In this document: positions 7,619 through 16,284 of the stretch, in pieces
How the letters are laid out: each line of letters opens with the position of its first letter
Numbering within the stretch: position 1 is the first letter of the stretch
Assembly: GCA_900315205.1 (NCBI GenBank)
Contig: OMYF01000009.1
Coordinates: forward strand, 1 to 58,941
Direction of reading: 5' to 3'
DNA from: an uncultured Acidaminococcus sp.
GTDB taxonomy: Bacteria > Bacillota > Negativicutes > Acidaminococcales > Acidaminococcaceae
DNA: 58,941 bases
Program-made: the position numbers and the translations under genes
Notes under the pieces: model-generated
Databases searched by the model: none
Told to the model about the DNA's origin: nothing
Seen by the model: only the letters and a program-made list of their open reading frames with translations

Positions 7619-8811
7619 AACCGCGTCTCCCCTTCCGGCCGGATCTCGATGCGCAGCGTCACCGGTCCGGCGACCGTCACTTCGTGCAGGGCTTTGGCCG
7701 TGATCCGGACATGCCCGCCCAGAGAAGAGATCCGTTCGCTCGCTGCGGCCAGATCGCCGCTTGAGATGACGCCGACTTTGCCGGTCAGCGGATCCGGAAT
7801 GACGCCGGCCTCCTGGGCCACGCGGTTGACATCCTTCAAAAATGCCATCAGGGCCAGATCCACTTCCTCCGAATTGGGTTTTACGGTGATATCCTGTTCC
7901 AGGATGGTCGTGCCTTCGGCATAGACGATACGGCTCTCGGTCATTTCCAGACGGCTGACGACGACTTCCCCGCGCAGGATATTGCCGGCCGCGCAGAGGC
8001 GGACATAGGCCACGCCTTTGGAACTGCTCAGATGGGCCGTCATCTCATCCACGCTCTGCCTGCTAAGCCAGATCACGGGTACATTGGCCTGGGCCCCGAT
8101 CTGCCGGGCTACGGCTGCGTTGGCCGCATTCAGGAACCCTTCCAGTTCCTCCCGTGATTTATCCAGGCCGAGCCCTGCCCGCAGCGTCCCGGCATAGAGG
8201 ATCTCACCGCTGCGGAAAGCCACGTCGCCTTCGCGGACGGCGATGATGTTCTTGCGGAGCGCCTCCGCCTGCTTTTCCAGGCCGCTTACGTCTTTCTGGA
8301 GCTGCTCCTTGGCCGCCTCGGCCTGTTTTGCCTGGGCCTCGGCATCCGCCAGACGGCGGCTTGCCTCGTCATACTGCGCCTGCATCCGGGACAGGTCCCG
8401 GCGGGCCTCTTCCATCTGCGCCCGGGCGCTCGCTTTCTCTTCTTCTGCCCGGGCAAGTTCTTCCCTGGCTCCGGCGATCTGGTCATCGAGCTGCTGGATG
8501 GTCTCACTCTGTGCGGAAATCTCGCGGTTCGCTTTTTCCCTGTTTTCCGTCAGGGTCTGCAGTTCCGCCTGGAGCTGTTTCATGCCAAAAAGAGCTGTCC
8601 GGACCTGTTTGGATGTCACCGTCAGCACGCCCATGGTCACAGAGGCGACGAGGATCCCGCTGACAACGGTCATCAGGACGGAGGTATCATGAGGACGCAG
8701 ACCGAAGAGCCGCATCCGCTTCTTGCCGATCTTGCTGCCCAGTTTATCGCCCAGAAAGGCAATCAGGCCGCCCATGACGGCAAGGATCAAGATCAATCTG
8801 ACACCCAGCAT
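7615..8811 (-). CDS. DUF3084 membrane-anchored coiled-coil protein
   Basis: This 398-residue protein has two N-terminal membrane segments (about residues 4-22 and 45-66). A long Glu/Gln/Ala-rich coiled coil follows (about 75-190, with an EEEKASARAQMEEARRDLSR-type pattern), then a globular C-terminal domain characteristic of DUF3084. No enzyme motif is visible. The family is found in Negativicutes and cyanobacteria and its function is not established. A coupled RNase H-like gene follows. The start at ATG 8811 has a GGAGG site 10 bases upstream. Confidence 0.8.
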   Translation of the reverse strand: MLGVRLILILAVMGGLIAFLGDKLGSKIGKKRMRLFGLRPHDTSVLMTVVSGILVASVTMGVLTVTSKQVRTALFGMKQLQAELQTLTENREKANREISAQSETIQQLDDQIAGAREELARAEEEKASARAQMEEARRDLSRMQAQYDEASRRLADAEAQAKQAEAAKEQLQKDVSGLEKQAEALRKNIIAVREGDVAFRSGEILYAGTLRAGLGLDKSREELEGFLNAANAAVARQIGAQANVPVIWLSRQSVDEMTAHLSSSKGVAYVRLCAAGNILRGEVVVSRLEMTESRIVYAEGTTILEQDITVKPNSEEVDLALMAFLKDVNRVAQEAGVIPDPLTGKVGVISSGDLAAASERISSLGGHVRITAKALHEVTVAGPVTLRIEIRPEGETRL

Positions 8812-8848
8812 ATCCGGTTCGCCTCCTTTGGTTAGATATATCTACTCA

Positions 8849-8854
8849 ATTATA
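8849..8854 (-). promoter_or_regulatory. Candidate -10 of the DUF3084 gene
   Basis: TATAAT on the minus strand lies 38 bases above the start codon. No good -35 is seen, and a palindrome AGATATATCT (8834-8843) lies just downstream. Confidence 0.45.
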
Positions 8855-8945
8855 GGAAATTTTACAGAAAAAAGGAAGAGCGGAAAACAGGAAGAAAAAC
8901 TCCGGCATATTTTTCCCGTTTTTTCCTGTTTTTCATTTCCAAAGC

Positions 8946-8978
8946 AAAACTCCGGGAAGGCAGGAACCTTTCCCGGAG
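8946..8978 (-). terminator. Terminator of the lpxB-lptF/G operon
   Basis: An 11-bp stem (CTCCGGGAAGG with CCTTTCCCGGAG) followed by TTTTG on the minus strand lies just past the last gene of the long LPS operon. A second AT-rich hairpin with GAAAACAGGAA arms (about 8892-8936) follows. Confidence 0.8.
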
Positions 8979-8984
8979 CAGAAA

Positions 8985-10076
8985 TCACGCTTTGTCTTTT
9001 TTCCAGATCAGCCAGCAGCCCACTGCGCCGCACAGCACGTTCGGCGTAAGGGATGCGATGAGCGGCGGGATGACGCCGCCCTGACCGAGGCCCGTCATGA
9101 ATGTCATGATGGAATAATAGATGAAGATGATGACCACGCTGAAGCCCAGTCCCATCGAAGTTCCGGTCCGCTGGCTCTGCACGCCGAGGGGCACACCGAT
9201 GAGGGCAAAGAAGAAGCTTGCCAGGGGCACGGTGAAGCGCCGGTACATTTCCATCACGTACTTGCTCGTCGGCTGGTACTGCCGCTCCAGGATGCCGATG
9301 TACATCTTCAGTTCGCCGATGGTCATTTCATCCGGGTCCTTCTGATCCAGCGTAATGGTCTTCGGCGTTTCCGAGATGGGCAGCACCTGTTTTTCAAAGG
9401 TCATGGTCCGCGTCAGACCATCCTCACCCGTCAGTTCCGTGACCGTCCCCTTGTCCATGACCCAGGTCCCGTTCTCCCATTTGGCCGAAGGGGTGCGCTG
9501 GATCCGGACGATACGGCCGTTCTGCCATTCTTCGATGGTGATGTCCTTCATGACACCATCTTTTTCATCAAACGTGCGGGCATAGGTCAGCCGTTCGAGC
9601 TGCCCGTTGTGGATATTCTTGATCAGTACATGGTCCTGGGACGGAGGCTTTGTGTTGTTCTTGATTTCCTGCCGGATGATCCGCTCATACTCGGCCTTGG
9701 CCGGCGGCACCACTTTTTCCGCCCAGACGACGGAAAAAAGGCTGACTACGAAGCCCGCAGCCAGGATCGGTGCGGCAATGCGCCGGAAGCTCAGTCCGCC
9801 GCTGCGCATGGCTGTGATCTCACTGTTGCCCGACAGCTGTCCCATCGTCAGCAGGGAAGCGAGCAGCATGGACATGGGGAAGGTATAGTTGATGACTTCC
9901 GGCATCAGGCACAGGAACAGGCGGAACAGGGACGAATAGGATGCCCCGTACTGCGTGATGTACTGAGTGACACGGAACAGGAAGGAACTTGCCACAAAAA
10001 TCGTGGAAAACGCCGCCACGCCAAAACAGAACGGCTGCAGCATCTGTTTGAGAATATATTTATCCAGGATTTTCAT
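8985..10076 (-). CDS. LptF/LptG-family LPS export permease
   Basis: This 363-residue inner-membrane protein has the LptF/LptG layout: membrane segments near the N terminus (about 10-40 and 55-100), a periplasmic beta-jellyroll-like region (about 130-255), and three C-terminal membrane helices (about 270-360). With LptB it extracts lipopolysaccharide from the inner membrane and passes it to LptC and LptA. ATG 10076 (MKILDKYILKQML) was chosen over an upstream frame extension because it fits the family start and avoids overlap with lptB. It is the last gene of the operon, 13 bases after lptB. Only one permease of this pair is present, so either a partner lies elsewhere or this protein pairs with itself. 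Confidence 0.9.
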   Translation of the reverse strand: MKILDKYILKQMLQPFCFGVAAFSTIFVASSFLFRVTQYITQYGASYSSLFRLFLCLMPEVINYTFPMSMLLASLLTMGQLSGNSEITAMRSGGLSFRRIAAPILAAGFVVSLFSVVWAEKVVPPAKAEYERIIRQEIKNNTKPPSQDHVLIKNIHNGQLERLTYARTFDEKDGVMKDITIEEWQNGRIVRIQRTPSAKWENGTWVMDKGTVTELTGEDGLTRTMTFEKQVLPISETPKTITLDQKDPDEMTIGELKMYIGILERQYQPTSKYVMEMYRRFTVPLASFFFALIGVPLGVQSQRTGTSMGLGFSVVIIFIYYSIMTFMTGLGQGGVIPPLIASLTPNVLCGAVGCWLIWKKDKA

Positions 10077-10089
10077 AAGATGCCTCGCT

Positions 10090-10809
10090 TTACAGCCGGA
10101 AATTGTCGCCCAGATAGTACTTCCGGGCAATGGGGTCGGCTGCGACCTGCTGACTGGTCCCTTCCACCATGACTTTCCCCTCGTTGACGATATACGCTTT
10201 ATTGACGATGCTCAGGGTCTCGCGGACATTGTGGTCCGTGATGAGCACGCCGATCCCTCTTTTGGCCAGGTGGTTGACCATGAGCTGGATATCGGCCACG
10301 GCGATGGGGTCGATGCCGGCAAAGGGTTCATCCAGCAGGATGAAGGCCGGATCCATGGCAAGGGCCCGGGCGATCTCCACGCGGCGCCGCTCACCGCCGG
10401 AAAGGGCCGTCCCGATGCTCTTGCGGATATGGCCGATATGGAACTCCTCGATCAGGGCTTCCATTTTCTCCTGACGTTTTTTCTTATCCGGTTCGACTTC
10501 TTCCAGGATGGCCAGCAGGTTCTGTTCCACCGTCAGCTTCCGGAAAACGGACGCTTCCTGGGGCAGATAGCCCACGCCTGCCAGAGCCCGCTTGTACATG
10601 GGCAGGTGCGTGATGTCCCGCTGATCCAGATAGACATGGCCCCCATCGGGATGTTCCAGCCCGACGATCATATAAAAGGTCGTCGTCTTTCCCGCCCCGT
10701 TCTTGCCCAGGAGGCCTACAATGGTCCCCTGCTCCACTTCGAGGGAGATGTGATCGACAACTGTCCGGCCCCCATAGATCTTCACCAGATTTTCTGTGCG
10801 TATCTTCAC
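10090..10809 (-). CDS. lptB: LptB, ATPase of the LPS transporter
   Basis: This 239-residue ABC ATPase has a Walker A ([13 protein letters not shown], near residue 36), a Q-loop (LPQEASVF), a signature [15 protein letters not shown] (near 140), a Walker B ([13 protein letters not shown]), and an H-loop (ITDHNVRET). The YLPQEASVF and [10 protein letters not shown] stretches are typical of LptB. It powers LPS extraction together with the LptF/G permease encoded next in the operon. It lies 18 bases after lptA. Confidence 0.95.
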   Translation of the reverse strand: MKIRTENLVKIYGGRTVVDHISLEVEQGTIVGLLGKNGAGKTTTFYMIVGLEHPDGGHVYLDQRDITHLPMYKRALAGVGYLPQEASVFRKLTVEQNLLAILEEVEPDKKKRQEKMEALIEEFHIGHIRKSIGTALSGGERRRVEIARALAMDPAFILLDEPFAGIDPIAVADIQLMVNHLAKRGIGVLITDHNVRETLSIVNKAYIVNEGKVMVEGTSQQVAADPIARKYYLGDNFRL

Positions 10810-10827
10810 TCTCTTTTTACTTCTCCT

Positions 10828-11676
10828 TTACGCCAGATTCAACTCGGTATCACCCACGGTCACGGGATCACCGGGCCAGTTGTAGAACTTGTAGACCCTG
10901 GATGGGAGACGGTCGCTGCCCGCCACCTGGTAGACCAGCGTTTCATCATTCTGTGCCGGCTCCGATTCCTTTGGCACGATCACCATCTTGACATTGCCGT
11001 CCGCCGTCGATACCCGGCCGCCGGCACCGCGGATGGTCAGCACGTCACCGTTTACGGTATTGCCGTCCTGGGTCGCCGTGGCATTCCCGATGAGACGGAT
11101 CGTCCCGTCCTCTTCCTTCGTGTCGTACACGGCATTGTCGGCCCGGGCCGTCAGTTTGCGGGGAGGGCTGATCAGGCGGACATTTCCGTCCGCATTGGCA
11201 ACGCCCGATCCCATATCGTATTTCAGATAAGAAGAGTCCAGCGAAGAACCGTCATCCATCGTCATCTGGGCCCAGGAACCGACGGTTTCCGCAAACTGGG
11301 CAGCCGAGTCATAATTGACCTGGCCCGCCCGCAGCGTCTTGTCGGCTTTCTTGAGGACGGCATCGCCGATGGCGGAAAGATAATCGCCCTTATTCTTGAT
11401 GATCAGCGTGGCACAGGTCAGATGGGCATCCTCCTGGTCAGCGATGACATTGCCCGTCAGCTTGCCTTCGCCGGTCTTCGTATTGTATTCCGCTTCACGG
11501 GAAGACGCGCTTCCCTTGTCATGGGTCAGCTTCACATTGCCCTTGACGACGGCCTGTCCCGAACGGAAATCATAATCCACATAATCCCCGCTGACGGACG
11601 AAGCGGCAAATGCTGCCGATCCGAATGACAGGAGGCCGGCCATCAGTCCCAGCACACATATTGTCTTGATTTTCAC
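10828..11676 (-). CDS. lptA: LptA/OstA-type periplasmic LPS carrier
   Basis: This 282-residue protein has a signal peptide (residues 1-24, AFAA) followed by repeated beta-jellyroll strands of the OstA type (for example SGQAVVKGNVKLTHDKG, TGEGKLTGNVIADQ and SGVANADGNVRLISP). It would form the periplasmic bridge that carries LPS from LptC to the outer membrane. It is longer than E. coli LptA (about 185), which implies additional jellyroll repeats. It overlaps lptC by 4 bases and lies upstream of lptB. LptD, the usual outer-membrane receiver, is not in this window. Confidence 0.85.
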   Translation of the reverse strand: MKIKTICVLGLMAGLLSFGSAAFAASSVSGDYVDYDFRSGQAVVKGNVKLTHDKGSASSREAEYNTKTGEGKLTGNVIADQEDAHLTCATLIIKNKGDYLSAIGDAVLKKADKTLRAGQVNYDSAAQFAETVGSWAQMTMDDGSSLDSSYLKYDMGSGVANADGNVRLISPPRKLTARADNAVYDTKEEDGTIRLIGNATATQDGNTVNGDVLTIRGAGGRVSTADGNVKMVIVPKESEPAQNDETLVYQVAGSDRLPSRVYKFYNWPGDPVTVGDTELNLA

Positions 11677-12227
11677 TGCTTGTCCCCTCCCTTCTGTACT
11701 TTGGCATTCCCTTCGAGCTTTGCCTGGTTCAGGGCCACATTGAAAGTGGCTTTATCCCCCGTGGCCAGGACATCATCCCTGGAAATCCGGGCATTGCCTT
11801 CCGCAATGACCAGCTGTTTGTCGTTCTGCCAGGTCACTTTATCCGCAGTCACCCTGCCGTTTGTGGAAGTCGTCCCCACAGGGTTCTTTGTCAGGACGAC
11901 ATCCTTTGTCTTGAGATTGACTTCGCCTTCATCGGCTGTCACGGTCATGGTCGTTCCGTCCTCGTCAAAGAAGGTCCCTTTGATTCCCTGCATCCTGTCG
12001 ACCTGGGTCTTTTTATCATAGACCATGGAAGCGACGGTAAGGGTCCAGACCTTCCGGCCGTCCTTTGTTTCTTCGATGGTCGAACCGGTCACCTGATGCG
12101 GATCCGTCTGCCTGGCTTCTTTCACCGTACCCGCGGTAGGCTTGCTGCTGAGCAGCCAGCCGATGACACCGCCCATGAGCAGCACGGCTCCCAGGATCAC
12201 TAAGATTGTACGTTTATCTGAGCGCAT
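11673..12227 (-). CDS. lptC: LptC, inner-membrane LPS transport protein
   Basis: This 184-residue protein has one N-terminal membrane helix (about residues 7-26, ILVILGAVLLMGGVIGWLL) and a periplasmic jellyroll with LptC-family strands (GIKGTFFDEDGTTMTVTADEG). It accepts LPS from the LptB/F/G complex and hands it to LptA. The ATGA overlap with lptA indicates coupled translation. Confidence 0.88.
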   Translation of the reverse strand: MRSDKRTILVILGAVLLMGGVIGWLLSSKPTAGTVKEARQTDPHQVTGSTIEETKDGRKVWTLTVASMVYDKKTQVDRMQGIKGTFFDEDGTTMTVTADEGEVNLKTKDVVLTKNPVGTTSTNGRVTADKVTWQNDKQLVIAEGNARISRDDVLATGDKATFNVALNQAKLEGNAKVQKGGDKQ

Positions 12228-12243
12228 GCCGTACGTTCCTTTC

Positions 12244-13113
12244 TCAGCCTTCGTAAGGCGTATTCCACCGATGCTGGAACCAGATCCAGTTATCGGGATA
12301 CTGTCGGATGATCTTTTCCACTTCCTGCGTCATCTTGAGAGTGATGACATAATCATCATGTTTGCGGTCGCCCGTATCTTCATAATAGATGGGATCCTTG
12401 ACAAAGACCCGATGGCCATAGCCGTTCTTCCTGCGGATGATGAAGATCGGGATCACGGGTGCCTTGAATTTGCGGGCAAAATAAGCGGGTCCCTCCGGGG
12501 TCGACGCCATCTTGCCGAAAAAGGGTACAAAAATCCCGTGGTAACCACCATCCTGATCGGCAATGAGACCGAGCATCCGGCCCTTTTTCATGGCCCGGGC
12601 GCAGCCCAGGATTTCGTTGGTCCCGCGGGCAAAGATTTCCTGCCCGACGCCGCGGCGCAGCTCGTTCATGAAATCGCTGTAAACCGGATTGGGCTGTGGT
12701 TTTTCGACCGCACTGAGCGGAAATCCGTTAAGTGCCAGGGCCGCCCCGAGCCATTCCCAGTTGTCGATGTGACAGGCAAGCATGACGACGCCCTTTTTCT
12801 GGGCAAGAGCCTCCCACAGGACATCCGGACGGTCAAAGGTAACAAGGCCCCGGATATTGTCCTTGTTCAGAGCGGGCATATAGAGCATCTCCATGAAGGT
12901 CATCCCCAGATTGAGGAAAAGACGGTGGATGATGTCCCTGCCCTCCTCAGGCGTGACACCCATCCGTTCCCGGATGGTCTCCTCGGCCCGGACACGCTGC
13001 TTTTTGGCAACACGCCAATATATTTTACCACAATTCCTGCCGAGGGAAATGACCAATTTATAAGGGAGCCAGGATATGAAGGTACTCAGGCCCTTCAAAA
13101 AACGGTAAAGCAT
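12244..13113 (-). CDS. lpxL: LpxL/HtrB-family lipid A acyltransferase 1
   Basis: This 289-residue enzyme of the lysophospholipid acyltransferase superfamily adds a secondary acyl chain to Kdo2-lipid IVA at the inner membrane. It carries the H-x4-E catalytic motif (ACHIDNWEW, near residue 107), an N-terminal hydrophobic helix, and the conserved QDGGYHGIFVPFFGKMASTPEG region. Its stop shares one base with the start of the gene transcribed before it (kdsC). A second, divergent member is at 25129-26028, so the two probably act at different positions. Confidence 0.88.
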   Translation of the reverse strand: MLYRFLKGLSTFISWLPYKLVISLGRNCGKIYWRVAKKQRVRAEETIRERMGVTPEEGRDIIHRLFLNLGMTFMEMLYMPALNKDNIRGLVTFDRPDVLWEALAQKKGVVMLACHIDNWEWLGAALALNGFPLSAVEKPQPNPVYSDFMNELRRGVGQEIFARGTNEILGCARAMKKGRMLGLIADQDGGYHGIFVPFFGKMASTPEGPAYFARKFKAPVIPIFIIRRKNGYGHRVFVKDPIYYEDTGDRKHDDYVITLKMTQEVEKIIRQYPDNWIWFQHRWNTPYEG

Positions 13114-13700
13114 TATTGTTTGTCTCCGTACCCACTTTGCAGATAGCCTTCGACGATCTCATTCCAGACACCCTTGGCCTTGAGGATCTTTTCGCAGACT
13201 TCCCGGACGGCACCGCAGCCGCCATTTTTTTCGGTTACATAATAGGCCCGTTCCTTTACCTCCGGGACAGCATCCTGAGGCGCGAAACTGACGGCGGCCC
13301 GCTGGAAGGCGGGCAGGTCATTCAGGTCGTCACCCATGAAGGCGACATGGCCCATGGGGATATGCAGGCTTTCCGCGATCTGCCCCAGGACGCGCCCTTT
13401 CTGGGTCACGTTTTCGTACACATTGCTGATTCCCAGTTCCATCGCCCGGTGCAGCACGATCTCGCTGTGGCGGCCCGTAATGAGTGCCACCTGGATCCCA
13501 TGGCGCATGGCGAGGCTCAGCCCCAGCCCGTCATGGGCATTGAAATGCTTGCTCAGTTCATCTTCCTGGCCGATGATGATGCTGCCATCGGTCATCACAC
13601 CATCCACGTCGAGGGCCAGCAGCTCGATGCAGGCCAGCTTGTCATTCCGGTTCAGGATCTGTTCGATTTGCTCGTTCCTGGCAACTGCAGGCTTTTCCAT
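13113..13700 (-). CDS. kdsC: KdsC, Kdo-8-phosphate phosphatase
   Basis: This 195-residue HAD-superfamily phosphatase releases phosphate from Kdo 8-phosphate. The nucleophile motif is LALDVDGVMTDG, motif II is ALITGRHS, and the last motif is VAFMGDDLNDLPAF. There is no cap domain, as in the tetrameric KdsC family. It lies one base after kdsD and just ahead of lpxL in an operon that contains every Kdo synthesis step. Confidence 0.94.
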   Translation of the reverse strand: MEKPAVARNEQIEQILNRNDKLACIELLALDVDGVMTDGSIIIGQEDELSKHFNAHDGLGLSLAMRHGIQVALITGRHSEIVLHRAMELGISNVYENVTQKGRVLGQIAESLHIPMGHVAFMGDDLNDLPAFQRAAVSFAPQDAVPEVKERAYYVTEKNGGCGAVREVCEKILKAKGVWNEIVEGYLQSGYGDKQ

Positions 13701-13701
13701 T

Positions 13702-14676
13702 TCATACCACTCCTTGATGGACCAGATCGGTCATATGAAGCAGTCCGATGACGCGGTTCTCCGAGTCCACAACGGGCAGGACCGTAATCGGACGCGGTTT
13801 GTTGCTTTCCATCAGATGCAGGGCCTCAGCTGCCAGCTTGTTGCTGGTGATGGTCCTGGGGTGCCGGGTCATCAGTTTTTCCACGGGCTGGGTCATGAAA
13901 TCCAGGCTGCGGGAAAAACCGCGGCGGATATCCCCGTCGGTCAGAAGGCCGATGAGATGATGGTCCTTATCGACTACGGAAACAGCTCCAAGGCCTTTGT
14001 CGGTAATGACGAAAAGGGCATCCTTGACGCTCATGTCGACCGGCACCATGGGGTTTTCGTCCCCCTTGTGCATGATATCATTGACAGTCAGGAGCAGTTT
14101 GCGTCCCAGGCTTCCGCCCGGATGGAAAATGGCAAACTGATTGGCCGTAAACTTACGGGCGCTCAAAAGTTCGATGGCGAGCGCATCGCCAAAAGCAAGG
14201 GCCGCTGTAGTGCTGCTCGTCGGAGCAAGTCCGAGGGGGCAGGCTTCGCGGGTAACGCCCACGTTCAGGACAATGTCCGCGTTGCGGGCCAGTGTGGAAT
14301 CGGGATTGCCGACCATGGCAATGATCCTGGCCCCGATGCGGCGGAGTGACGGCAGCAGATGCAGGACCTCACCGGTCTCGCCGCTGTTGGATAGGGCGAG
14401 GACGACATCGTTGCCCGTCACCATCCCCAGATCCCCGTGGATCCCCTCCGCCGGATGGAGGAAGAAGGACGGTGTCCCCGTGCTGGCCAGCGTGGCAGAG
14501 ATCTTGCGGGCGATGATGCCCGACTTGCCCATGCCCGTCACCACGATCCGGCCGGGGCATGCCAGGATCATATCCATGGCTGCCTGAAAGTGCTCATCCA
14601 CCCGCGGGATCAGCTCCCGGATGGAATCCGCTTCGATTTTCAATGCTTCCTTGGCTTTTTCCAGCATCCCTGTCAC
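13702..14676 (-). CDS. kdsD: KdsD, arabinose-5-phosphate isomerase
   Basis: This 324-residue enzyme has an N-terminal SIS domain (about 35-180, [31 protein letters not shown]) and two C-terminal CBS domains (about 205-320). It converts ribulose 5-phosphate to arabinose 5-phosphate, the first step of Kdo synthesis. It overlaps kdsA by 4 bases, and length and domain order match the family. Confidence 0.95.
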   Translation of the reverse strand: MTGMLEKAKEALKIEADSIRELIPRVDEHFQAAMDMILACPGRIVVTGMGKSGIIARKISATLASTGTPSFFLHPAEGIHGDLGMVTGNDVVLALSNSGETGEVLHLLPSLRRIGARIIAMVGNPDSTLARNADIVLNVGVTREACPLGLAPTSSTTAALAFGDALAIELLSARKFTANQFAIFHPGGSLGRKLLLTVNDIMHKGDENPMVPVDMSVKDALFVITDKGLGAVSVVDKDHHLIGLLTDGDIRRGFSRSLDFMTQPVEKLMTRHPRTITSNKLAAEALHLMESNKPRPITVLPVVDSENRVIGLLHMTDLVHQGVV

Positions 14677-15509
14677 TCCAATCCATACTTCGTCCCGCGG
14701 ACGATCCGGTCGATGGCCTTCACGTCGCTGAGGATCTTTTCGAGTTTATCGAGAGCGATCATATTGGGACCATCCGAAAGGGCCTCCGCCGGATTGTCAT
14801 GGACTTCCATAAACAGGCCGTCCACGCCGACGGCGGTGGCAGCTCTTGCCATATGCGGGGCATACTGGCTCTGACCGCCGGAAGAAGTCCCCTTTCCGCC
14901 GGGGATCTGGACACTGTGGGTCACATCCATGATGACCGGATAGCCCATTTCCCGCATGATCGGCAGGGAACGCATATCCGTCACCAGGGTATTGTAGCCG
15001 AAGCTGACGCCCCGTTCCGTCAGGAGGATCTTATCCGTACCGGAACCGGTGAGCTTGTCGACGACGTTCTTCATGTCCCAGGGCGCCAGGAACTGCCCTT
15101 TTTTGACGTTCACCACGCGCCCCGTGCGGGCTGCCGCCACGAGAAGGTCCGTCTGGCGGCACAGGAAAGCCGGGATCTGGATGATGTCCAGCACTTCGGC
15201 GGCTTTTTCCACCTGCCAGGTCTCATGCACGTCGCTGATGACGGGCACGCCCAGATCCTTCTTGATCTGCGCCAGGATCTTCAGTCCTTCTTCCAGCCCG
15301 GGTCCGCGGAAGGACGTAAGGGACGACCGGTTAGCCTTGTCATAGGATGCCTTGAACACATAGGGCAGTCCCAGTTTGTCACAGATCGCCTTGGCCCGGC
15401 GGCCGATGGCAAGGCTGCGTTCGTAGCCCTCCAGCACGCAGGGGCCGGCAATGATGAGCAGCGGGCATCCCTGCCCGACCTGATAGGAACCAATGGTCAC
15501 GGTTTTCAT
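14673..15509 (-). CDS. kdsA: KdsA, Kdo-8-phosphate synthase
   Basis: This 278-residue enzyme condenses arabinose 5-phosphate with phosphoenolpyruvate. Recognisable segments are [21 protein letters not shown], the SDVHE motif and [14 protein letters not shown] 15509 was preferred to an upstream in-frame extension because it matches the family length and sits 4 bases after kdsB. The Cys in AGPCVLEG is the residue that binds metal in the metal-dependent subclass, so a metal-dependent enzyme is possible. Confidence 0.95.
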   Translation of the reverse strand: MKTVTIGSYQVGQGCPLLIIAGPCVLEGYERSLAIGRRAKAICDKLGLPYVFKASYDKANRSSLTSFRGPGLEEGLKILAQIKKDLGVPVISDVHETWQVEKAAEVLDIIQIPAFLCRQTDLLVAAARTGRVVNVKKGQFLAPWDMKNVVDKLTGSGTDKILLTERGVSFGYNTLVTDMRSLPIMREMGYPVIMDVTHSVQIPGGKGTSSGGQSQYAPHMARAATAVGVDGLFMEVHDNPAEALSDGPNMIALDKLEKILSDVKAIDRIVRGTKYGLE

Positions 15510-15513
15510 CCGA

Positions 15514-16284
15514 TCACTCCTTTTCTGCGCCTTCCCCGGCGGCTTTCCTGGCTGCTTCCTGGGCCAGAAGGACTGCATTGGCCCGGTCCAGGTCCTCCTG
15601 GGTATCGATGCCGATGCCCTGGAAATCCGTCGTCAGGACCTTGATCCGCGTCCCGTTTTCCAGGGCCCGCAGCTGTTCCAGGCCTTCGATCTGTTCCAGT
15701 GTCGTCGGCAGGAGCGCCGCGAATTTCAGCAGGAAATCACGGCGGTAGGCATAGATGCCGATATGTTTATAGACTTTGTAATCCTCCGTCCTGTTGCGCG
15801 GGTACGGCATGAGGCTGCGCGAGAAATACAGGGCATAGCCGTTCTGATCCGTCACGACCTTGACGGCATTGGGATTATTGTAATCCTTGGGCTGCATCAG
15901 CGTCTTGGCCGTAGCCATCTGCAGCTGCGGGTTTTCTTCAAAGGCCTTGCAAAGCTCATCGATCAGAGTCGGAGGAATCATGGGTTCATCCCCCTGCACA
16001 TTGATGATGACATCCATCTTGTCATAACTCAGGGCAACTTCAGCCAGGCGGTCCGTCCCACTGGGATGGGTCGCCGCCGTGAGCATGGCCTTGCCGCCGA
16101 ATCCTTCCACGACCTCCTTGATCCGCTCGTCATCGGTCGCCACCAGGACTTCATCGGGCAGAAGCGCCTGGGCGGCGCGTTCGTAGACGCGCTGGATCAT
16201 CGGTTTGCCGGCCAGCATGGCCAGCGGTTTTCCCGGAAGCCGGGTAGAAGCATAACGGGCCGGAATGACACATAAGATTTTCAT
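15514..16284 (-). CDS. kdsB: KdsB, CMP-Kdo synthetase
   Basis: This 256-residue cytidylyltransferase activates Kdo with CTP for transfer to lipid A. Diagnostic stretches are [16 protein letters not shown] at the N terminus, VATDDERI, and [11 protein letters not shown]. It overlaps the stop of the waaA-lpxK gene by 4 bases. Confidence 0.95.
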   Translation of the reverse strand: MKILCVIPARYASTRLPGKPLAMLAGKPMIQRVYERAAQALLPDEVLVATDDERIKEVVEGFGGKAMLTAATHPSGTDRLAEVALSYDKMDVIINVQGDEPMIPPTLIDELCKAFEENPQLQMATAKTLMQPKDYNNPNAVKVVTDQNGYALYFSRSLMPYPRNRTEDYKVYKHIGIYAYRRDFLLKFAALLPTTLEQIEGLEQLRALENGTRIKVLTTDFQGIGIDTQEDLDRANAVLLAQEAARKAAGEGAEKE

